A stretch of DNA of 64,000 nt, taken from the NCBI GenBank assembly GCA_951217055.1, contig OX578276.1, positions 153,893,482 to 153,957,481 of the forward strand, given 5' to 3'. The notes beneath the pieces are model-generated. The model had not been told where the DNA came from. It searched no databases and saw only the letters and a program-made list of their open reading frames with translations. The stretch's first letter is position 1, and every line of letters begins with the position of its first letter. Positions 56,600 through 64,000 of the stretch are shown one piece after another. Source of the DNA: Gerris lacustris (lineage: Eukaryota; Arthropoda; Insecta; Hemiptera; Gerridae). Both the position numbers and the translations under genes were made by a program.

Positions 56600-57200
56600 G
56601 ACGCACAACATATCTCCGTGCTAGGTGCTTGTAAGTAAATGAAACAAGTTTTCTTTTTAAGGTCAATACACAGTGCAACCATATAAATATTTGATACAGT
56701 TAAATTAATTAGAGACTTGCAAATCTTTATTTATAATAAAACGTTTAAACCATGTGCATATTTCATTTATTTTATAAATATGTTTCAATTATCTCAATCA
56801 TTTATAATACTTTTGATAATATTTTATGAATGGGATTTCCGCAATGAGATAGGAAAGGGAAAAAAATGTTATAGTTAATAAAAAATAGTTGAACATTACT
56901 TCCTCTTTATGCATTATAATTAAAATGAATGAATATCCTATTAAATCTAACTGAACATTGGAAAGAATCGACTGTGAAATCATTAAACTGTCTCCTGACA
57001 TCTTTACGATATCTTGTAATATGTGGTATATGAGTTGTTACCCCCACTCTATAACAATCCATCTGTACACTAACCATGAGAAATAAACTCATTCATAATC
57101 TATCTTACATTGATAAAGGAAATATACTTTCCGAAACGTCGGTAAACTAAAACTGTGTTTTTTTTACTTTTAACTGATCCTCGCTATCCATATAAAATAT
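56600..57200. other. AT-rich spacer, no gene seen
   Basis: No supported features. CCGAAACGTCGG near 57133 is a short palindrome. Confidence 0.5.
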
Positions 57201-57202
57201 TA

Positions 57203-57774
57203 TCTAACTGAACATACCTCCTTACTGAACTTGCCTCCTAACTGAACATGCCTCCTTACTGAACATACCTCCTAACTGAACATACCTCCTTATTGAACAT
57301 ACCTCCTTACTGAACTTGCCTCCTAACTGAACATGCCTCCTAACTGAACTTGCCTCCTTACTGAACTTGCCTCCTAACTGAACATGCCTCCTTACTGAAC
57401 ATACCTCCTAACTGAACTTGCCTCCTAACTGAACTTGCCTCCTTACTGAACTTGCCTCCTAACTGAACATGCCTCCTAACTGAACATGCCTCCAAACTGA
57501 ACATGCCTCCTTACTGAACATACCTCCTAACTGAATTTGCCTCCCAACTGAACATGCCTCCTTACTGAACATACCTCCTTACTGAACATACCTCCTAACT
57601 GAACTTGCCTCCTAACTGAACATGCCTCCTTACTGAACATACCTCCTTACTGAACATACCTCCTAACTGAACTTGCCTCCTAACTGAACATGCCTCCTTA
57701 CTGAACATACCTCCTAACTGAACTTGCCTCCTAACTGAACATACCTCCTAACTGAACTTGCCTCCTTACTGAAC
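57203..57774. repeat. 17-bp minisatellite, about 33 units
   Basis: The unit is CTGAACATGCCTCCTAA with variants at three places (CA/CT, TG/TA, TAA/TTA). Variant units recur in runs such as ATG-ATA-TTG, so larger blocks were copied. No spacer-like variability, so it is not CRISPR. Confidence 0.95.
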
Positions 57775-57779
57775 CATTT

Positions 57780-58075
57780 TCGAGAAATACTTTTGTTTCA
57801 AGATATTTCTATAGAGGATAGTGCACCTAAATTTAGAGCTAAAATTCACTTCTCGATTTTGCATCGAGTTATGGATTTTATGAACTTGTAATGCTAAATT
57901 TAATCAAAACCGGCTCAGTATAGTTAAAGCTCCACGTATCTGCACAGACAACTGACAACAGATGACAGTCAGACATTTTTTAAAAACCACTATTTTGGAC
58001 TCAGGGGACCTCAAAACGTGTAAATCCACCAAAATCTCAAAATAATTTTTTGACCCACTACAAGTTTTCTTCATA
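57780..58075 (-). repeat. Family A fragment, reverse
   Basis: GAGCTAAAATTCACTTCTCG to TTTGACCCACTACAAG, inverse of family A's 5' part. Confidence 0.7.
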
Positions 58076-58347
58076 TATACTACGTATAAAAGGTAAAATT
58101 AAAATTCACTAACAAATAATTAAAAAATGGAAATGGGGATAAGGGATGAGCTATCAGAGTGACAAAATCATAAATATATTATTGACAATACAAGAGTTTA
58201 GTATATTTTACCGATTGGAAGCGCCACCTGTGTCTCCTAAATTTGAGCCTGTTGGTTTTGACTTGGTCCCTTTACAGTCCACCTTTTAAGCTTTCTTATT
58301 TTTGTGTTAACATTTTACATTATGGAAACAAAACGATAATAATTAAA

Positions 58348-58525
58348 GCCGTGTCCAGACTGCCGAACCGAACAGAGGAAACGAGCCGAGCATTGGTGTC
58401 TGCGCATGCTTAGTATAATGTGCGCCTGCGCATATCAGACTGGGCATGCGCATCTCAGGCTGGGCATGCGCAGAGACTAATGCTCAGCTCGTTTCCTCTG
58501 CTCGGTTTGGCAGTCTGGACAAGGC
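58348..58525. mobile_element. GGC-end MITE (Spy-like), complete
   Basis: Left end GCCGTGTCCAGACTGCCGAA and right end TGGCAGTCTGGACAAGGC, flanked by AAA (58345-58347) and TTT (58526-58528). The 178-bp body contains repeated CTGCGCATGC and GGGCATGCGCA motifs and inverted GAGGAAACGAGC. Confidence 0.85.
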
Positions 58526-58529
58526 TTTA

Positions 58530-58969
58530 AGCAGTCAGGCAATAAACAGTGTTGTCTGTGTTACCAAGTAGCATGAATACCATTTTGTTATTCACGATTT
58601 CTTTTGTTTTAATTTGGGCTAGTTTGACTTTTTTACTATCTAATGAATTGAAATTTTGTTACAAAATGGTTAATATAATGATAATAGTGACCAACGGAAG
58701 AAAATCTACCTCATTCCTATAATAAGTACGAGGTGAAAGTAAATACTAATAATTTTTGGCAGAAATCACTCAAAAGAAAATACGTTTTTATATTTATTTT
58801 AGAAATGTAATTATGGTAATAATAGAATTCTTGTGGTGGTAGTATTGCGGTAGAGAAATCATAGTGGTTTTAGCAACACTGTGTCATATCCGCTTTCCAA
58901 CATCATCTCACATTCAATTTATTGGTTAGTAAAAAGATATATTTAAACATATATATATATATATATATA
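58530..58969. other. Spacer ending in a TA array
   Basis: No gene. (AT)n at 58950-58969. Confidence 0.6.
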
Positions 58970-59940
58970 CAGGGTGATCCAAAAATTCGGCAAAGGCTTA
59001 ATATCTTCGGTTATAATTGAGATATTAAGTTCCCGTTTGCGGGTATCTTAATCATTTGTAAAAAAACTACTTTTTTGGTGGGTATAGGGATAATTTTTTC
59101 CGCCATATTGGTTGCCGCCATATTTGATTCAACTTTGAAATTTTAAATTGGAACACCCATAAAGTGATACATTTTTGGAAAGCCCTTAAAAAAAAAGAAA
59201 ACGTTTGCAGCAAACCCTAGCTTTCTATCTACTCCCGTTCCAAAATGGCGGACACTCAAAGTTTAATTTTTTTATTATATTTTCAATAGTTTAGTTAAAT
59301 ATAAAAAAATCGGTCCGAGACAACTTAGACAAAATTTCTCATATAATCTCGGCCCCAGATCCCAGGAAATATGAATATAAAATTAAATATTTATTGCATT
59401 AGGCTCACATCAATGATAAACCTACGTGATGCTTAGTTAATGTATATTATTTAAAATGTGTTCAACAGGTGGTTGTTTACTTTTTGTTTTCGATTTTCAA
59501 CCAAATGAGATTTATTTTCATCAATATCTCGTAAACTATGACTTGATAACGAACTAGGTTTTCTGGGATCTGGAACAGAGATTATATGAGGAAGTTTGTT
59601 TGAGTTGCCTCGGACCGATTTTTTTTATTTCTAACTAAACTATTTAGAATAAGAAAAAAAAGAGTGAATTTTTTAACTTTGAGTGTCCGCCATTTTGAAA
59701 CGGAAAGAAAGCTCGGGTTTGCTGCAAATGTTTTCTTTTTTTAAGACCTTTCCAAAAATGTATCACTTTATGGGTGTTACAATTTAAAATTTCAATGTTG
59801 AATCCAATACGGCGGAAAAAATTATTACCCACCAAAAAAGTATTTTTTTTACAAATGATTAAGATACCCGCAAACGGGAACTTAATATCTCAATTATAAC
59901 CGGAGATATTAAGCCGTTTCCGAAATGTTGGATCACCCTG
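58970..59940. mobile_element. Foldback element with CAGGGTGATCC ends
   Basis: Left end CAGGGTGATCCAAAAATTCG, right end ATGTTGGATCACCCTG, flanked by TA on both sides. The arms match for about 400 bp each (for example TTCCAAAATGGCGGACACTC versus its inverse near 59680), with a centre near 59370-59540. The arm interior carries GGTCCGAGACAACTTAGACA, which resembles the family A terminal block. No transposase. Confidence 0.85.
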
Positions 59941-60084
59941 TATATTGATTTAGATTGTTATTAACTCAGAGTAAATTGGAGAGGGATGTAAACAAGAGGA
60001 AACTGGCTAATAAAATATATCCAGTGTTGCCACTCTGATTTATTTTGTTTTTACATTTACTTACTTTTTATTATATTTCTGTTT

Positions 60085-60725
60085 ATTAACATAGCTTCCT
60101 CTCGTCCAATTTCATATACTTTATTGATTTTAAGCTTTTACAAGCTATTATTGTCAAATTTTATCTCCCCTCCCCTCCCCCGTTTCTTTAACCTGTCAAA
60201 ATTGTTTTGATTTTTACATGAATTAAAGTATCAAATTAGCAAAATTAGAAGAGCGCAGACTGTTCAAATTAATATGGGGCTATCTGAGCTCTACTTTCTA
60301 CAAACTATCTAAATTTCATAAAACTCAGATGAGTACTTTTGAAAATATAGGTGAAAATAAATGAATGTTTGTGCGCATGTAGAAGAAAATAAAATGGGCA
60401 CAGTAGGTTGAAACTTATATGGGACCATCAATGAGCTAATTATGACCTACCATCCAATTTGAACTAGTTTTTAAGATTTGTTAGTTCGCAAAAATTGAAT
60501 GACAAACCTACTGAAGGACACAAAAACCAACATGTTTCCTGATGTTTGAAACGGATTTCTGTTTTGAAATTTTTGAAATCGGAGACTTTAATTTTTTTTT
60601 CTTTATCTAGAACGATCACATAGCTTTCCAATACCTTGGTAAGCTCGAAAGTAAATTAATTATTTGGAATAATCATAATGCTACCGTTACCTTTTGTAGG
60701 CTTGGAAGCAAAACTTTAAAAAAAT
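60085..60725 (+). repeat. Family B copy, diverged
   Basis: ACATGAATTAAAGTATCAAA, GGGACCATCAATGAGCTAAT and GTTTGAAACGGATTTCTGTT in order, with a duplicated terminal block (60610-60660 and 60680-60710). Confidence 0.8.
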
Positions 60726-60729
60726 AAAT

Positions 60730-61140
60730 AAAAAGTAACACTTCTTGATTACGAATTGGAAAATTTGTACAAGATATTGCTAATGGAGTTAATTATGTTA
60801 GTTTATAGAACTCGAGTTAATTTTTAAGAACATTTTTCACTCAAAGAATAAGCTGTAACGAAGAGAGAGCTGTAAGGGGTTCCTTGGAAATTCAGCTGAC
60901 TCAGCAGTTCACAAAACATAAGGTTGGTTTGTAACTATCAGGGAACTACTGAGGAGATATCAAGAAACAACTATACAAAAGAGAAATCACTTTCAACAAA
61001 ACATCCTGCAGTTCAATACTCGTTACTAATTACTCATTCCGTCACTTGGTTGCGCCTCCTTCACGTATCGTAAAGTTAGCGTAGTTATTTGACATTGAAA
61101 TCATTTCTTTTTTTTTTGATAATACGGACCATTTAATTAT
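60730..61140. other. Spacer, no gene seen
   Basis: No supported features. Confidence 0.5.
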
Positions 61141-61149
61141 TTATTTCTA

Positions 61150-61540
61150 GCTGAGAGGACCTTATTTATTACTAAGGACCCCCAAAAAACTCTGTAAAAA
61201 TCCTGAAAACAAATTATTTCTCGAATATGATTTCGACGATTTGACATTTTAAAAATGGTAAAATGTAGTACATATAAATACTAATCCAACGATATAAGCT
61301 TTTTCTCAGGAAAAATCTAGTTCCTGAGAAATTAGCTTTAAACGTGGAAGGAGAGAGGCCGGGTTCGATTCCCCGCCGAGGAGAAGTAATTTTTATGTTA
61401 AATTTTGATGAAATGTTCAATAATAATTAAATGTGCCAATGAAAATTAATAAATGGAAACACTGGGCTAAGTAATTATGAACTCGTATTGAGAAAGTTTG
61501 TCTGAGATGTCTCGGACCGATTTATTTCTTGAAATTTAGA
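61150..61540 (+). repeat. Family A copy, 5' truncated
   Basis: ACTAATCCAACGATATAAGC, GCCGGGTTCGATTCCCCGCC and GAACTCGTATTGAGAAAGTT. Confidence 0.8.
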
Positions 61541-61784
61541 ATTTTTTAAAAACATTTTTTTCTTTTGGCAGAGAGATCTACACAGAACTATACTAGTACT
61601 AGGGCACCTCTACTTATGGTGGTTTATACCAATTAAAATAGTAATTGACTACTAAACGTAGCGTGGTCTCTGTTTTAAATCTACTGTCTTATTTTGTTAG
61701 CGAATTTTCCATGGAAATCTGTTATAGACCTTTCTTAATCGATTCCTGAAATGTATCACGTTTTTATGTATAAAAATATATATA

Positions 61785-62090
61785 TGTATGTGTCACTCCA
61801 GACGATATCTCTCGCGATGCACTTAAAAAATCCAAAGAAATTTTAAAATGTCAATAATATCAAAAGAAAGGATGAGTTCTTTGTCCAGAATTTTCGGAGC
61901 CCATTTAGGGGTCAAAAATAGCATAAAAACGTGTTTTTTTTCATTTTACCCCTCTTTTATATGAAAGTATGACAAAAGTGTACATAACAACAATTACTGT
62001 ACTCTTAAAGAGCTTTCCAACTACATGCATATTGAAGGGTAAATACTATTTTGACTTTTGTACCCCGTACCCCTGTTTACCAATTTTTAT
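61785..62090 (+). repeat. Family G fragment
   Basis: ACTCTTAAAGAGCTTTCCAA and TTTGTACCCCGTACCCCTG match the units at 48579-51451. Confidence 0.55.
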
Positions 62091-62099
62091 TTTTCACCC

Positions 62100-63000
62100 A
62101 TCCAAATTCTAAACCAAAATATTCCTATACTATCATTAGACAATAATACGCAGATTTCTTTGAAAATTCACTCATTAAGTCCATGGTGCATGACTGATCT
62201 TTTTTATTTTATCTTTAAATTAGGTATGTTCCTTATACCTGGATGTTCCTTCAAACCAATATAAATTATGTTTATCTTTTATTATTTTGGACGCAAAGAC
62301 CAATATAATATTCTTATATTTAATCAAATATATTATTTTTTTACGTCTGACAATCTATTTTGTTGTATTTTTCCCCCGTTTTAACATTAAAAGATTTAAA
62401 ACCATTCCAACTGTAAACATCAATACAGATGTAATTTTAAAGCAGAAAAATGAATGCGTAACAGGAAGTCGATTGCAATTCAACAGTTGGTAGCTCTTAC
62501 TCTTATAATGGTTAAAAACAATGGAGAATTGGGTGACAGTGTTGCCTCTATAGATTCATCTCGGCGTGACATCTTGGTTCAGTATTGTCTGGGCAACACT
62601 TAGAGATGTTCTCCGTATGAAGACGCCATTGTCTTGCGCTGCTTAGTTACGAGGGTTGACCAGGATGTAGAAGAATGGTTCTGTGCCTTGCTATGTCACC
62701 CTCTCAATGCCTTCTATATAATAACAATTAAACAATTGTAATTATAATATTTAATTAGTATTTATAACGGTTTTTTAGTTCATTATAAACAGAATTACAA
62801 GACTTAGTTATAAGATATAAATCATATAAACTCATTTCACAATGATATATTAGGGGTAGCTTGGTAAATTTGGACCAACTTGGGATACCTTACACCAACT
62901 CTATTAAACCCTAACCACCTCGAACCAAGTGTAATAGCTTCTAACCATCTTAACATCTAACCACCTCCAATTACCTCTAATCAACTCTAGTAACAATTAC
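62100..63000. other. Spacer, no gene seen; GC-richer 62520-62710
   Basis: The GC-richer part opens with ATGGTTAAAAACAATGGAGA but closes after about 30 codons. The CTAACCACCT-like motif repeats loosely at 62890-62990. Confidence 0.4.
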
Positions 63001-63009
63001 CAGTTTTTG

Positions 63010-63440
63010 GTTCAAATTCATGTAAAATAGTCTGCCAATTAGTGCGGCACAGATCTTCCTCGCGTACTATTTCTTAAAATGTAATGATTTTATTCTTTTA
63101 AAACCAATTATTATCCAATTTATTGCTTCCGAGCTTACCGAAGGTAACGGAAGCATTGTGTGCACTTTTGAGGACAAAAATAATTTAATGTCTCCGATTT
63201 TAAAAATTCCAAGACAGAAATCCGTTGCAGATATATCAGGAAACAGTTTTGGTCTCGTGTCTGTATGTCTGTCGGTCTGTGTGTCCACGTCCCATGAAAC
63301 GTGTGACAATAACAAGTAAAAATAGACCGATTTTAATGAAATTTGGTAGACATGTTCATTTAACCAATGGCCAGGACGAGGTCGTTGGAAAACGTTATCC
63401 GCCCAGCATTCACGCTAAAATTGGAATTTTAGGTCGGGAA
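63010..63440. repeat. Hybrid of family B and reversed family F
   Basis: Begins with the B start block GCCAATTAGTGCGGCACAGA, then the inverted B terminal block CTTACCGAAGGTAACGGAAG, then F in reverse (TTGGTAGACATGTTCATTTA). The same joint occurs inside 45870-46445, so B and F share this terminal module. Confidence 0.65.
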
Positions 63441-63469
63441 TAGTTATTTATGTAACTAGGCAGCAAAAT

Positions 63470-63650
63470 GGAATTTTACTGACGAGTGATTTGATTAGCC
63501 TCCGAGCCAAAGGCGATGATAGGCTATGATAATTTACTGGCCAGGGCAAAGCCGAGGCAGGTAATTTACTAATTTACCCATTTGACTGCCTCGGCTTCGC
63601 CTCGGCAGGCAATGAATAAACGAGGCAGAAATGTTTCCTTTGCTGCCTTG
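63470..63650. repeat. Family H fragment
   Basis: Repeated GCCGAGGCAGGTAATTTAC and CTGCCTCGGCTTCGCCTCGG, as near 41010. Confidence 0.6.
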
Positions 63651-63654
63651 TTGC

Positions 63655-64000
63655 ATACAATATTTTATCAACTTTCGGCAAAAAAATGAAACTGCTAAAT
63701 GTTATCTTTATTAATATATCGTCCTCTCTCTGGCAAACTTGCAAAACTGCGTTTTGTCGATTTTTCAGGAGAGCCAAAAAGCAACTTCAACATCTCATCA
63801 AAAATAGGTTTTTGCGGGTTTATGATTGATGATATTTGTTAATAAACTCATTTACCACCATGCTTACGGCTAGTTTAATTTTTTGTGCTTATCTTCATTT
63901 TAAGGGGGGGGGGGGGAAATGGCAGTTTCGTTACTTTGCTAGAGTGATTATATTAGACCTACTCGTAATGATGTATACAGAGTAGTGCAGTGAAGTAACG
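63655..64000. other. Terminal spacer, no gene seen
   Basis: G run at 63903-63916; otherwise nothing recognised. Confidence 0.5.

Noticed and set aside
57203..57774. CRISPR-like regular array
   Set aside because: The units are contiguous 17-mers with no unique spacers, in a eukaryotic context. It is a minisatellite.
62499..62710. Possible coding exon starting ATGGTTAAAAACAATGG
   Set aside because: The frame closes after about 30 codons and no splice sites support it.

Overview
The window is eukaryotic nuclear DNA, most likely from an arthropod and probably an insect. It has split genes with GT/AG introns, AATAAA signals, very AT-rich spacers, TA microsatellites, a jockey-type LINE, mariner-like and hAT-type DNA elements and tRNA-derived SINEs. 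I cannot fix the order from sequence alone; a large repeat-rich hemipteran-type genome would fit. There are no bacterial features, rRNA genes or CRISPR arrays. About nine tenths of the window is repeats, mostly short non-autonomous families in several copies on both strands. I name these A to J for cross-reference; the letters are mine and match no database.

Two genes are convincing, both on the + strand. Gene 1 has exons at 20198-20420, 21124-21246 and 27840-28159; its first exon is not found. It encodes a likely single-pass membrane protein. Gene 2 has exons at 37625-37753, 40352-40649, 41547-41803, 44562-44666 and 47001-47336. It encodes a 374-residue, probably secreted or membrane-associated protein with a signal-like N terminus and a four-cysteine C-terminal region. 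All exon phases agree across junctions. I recognise neither family by name. Their introns are filled with mobile elements, and intron 4 of gene 2 holds a decayed duplicate of the last exon's start.

Layout. 1-20000: families F, A, B, C, D and I, a 1.17-kb foldback element between TA arrays, a jockey pseudogene (14636-15350) and a tRNA-like dimeric element (18416-19197). 20198-28159: gene 1, with a 2-kb foldback in its second intron. 28226-37350: an inverted-repeat element over the gene 1 polyA region, a full-length family F copy, family E tandem repeats, and a nest in which a mariner-like transposase pseudogene is split by a tRNA-like element, itself split by an hAT-type element carrying a family A copy. 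37356-47510: gene 2, with a cluster of small elements ending GGC and flanked by AAA/TTT. 47805-54240: one family C copy split by a 2.9-kb unknown repeat and a 2.4-kb hAT-type element. 54250-64000: families A, B and D, a 17-bp minisatellite and a second large foldback.

The most notable signals are the AAA/TTT elements, which resemble Spy-type DNA transposons, the tRNA-hairpin elements with 11-12 bp target duplications, the dated nest of insertions, and the duplicated pseudo-exon. I found no complete autonomous transposon and no multi-gene system beyond the two neighbouring genes.
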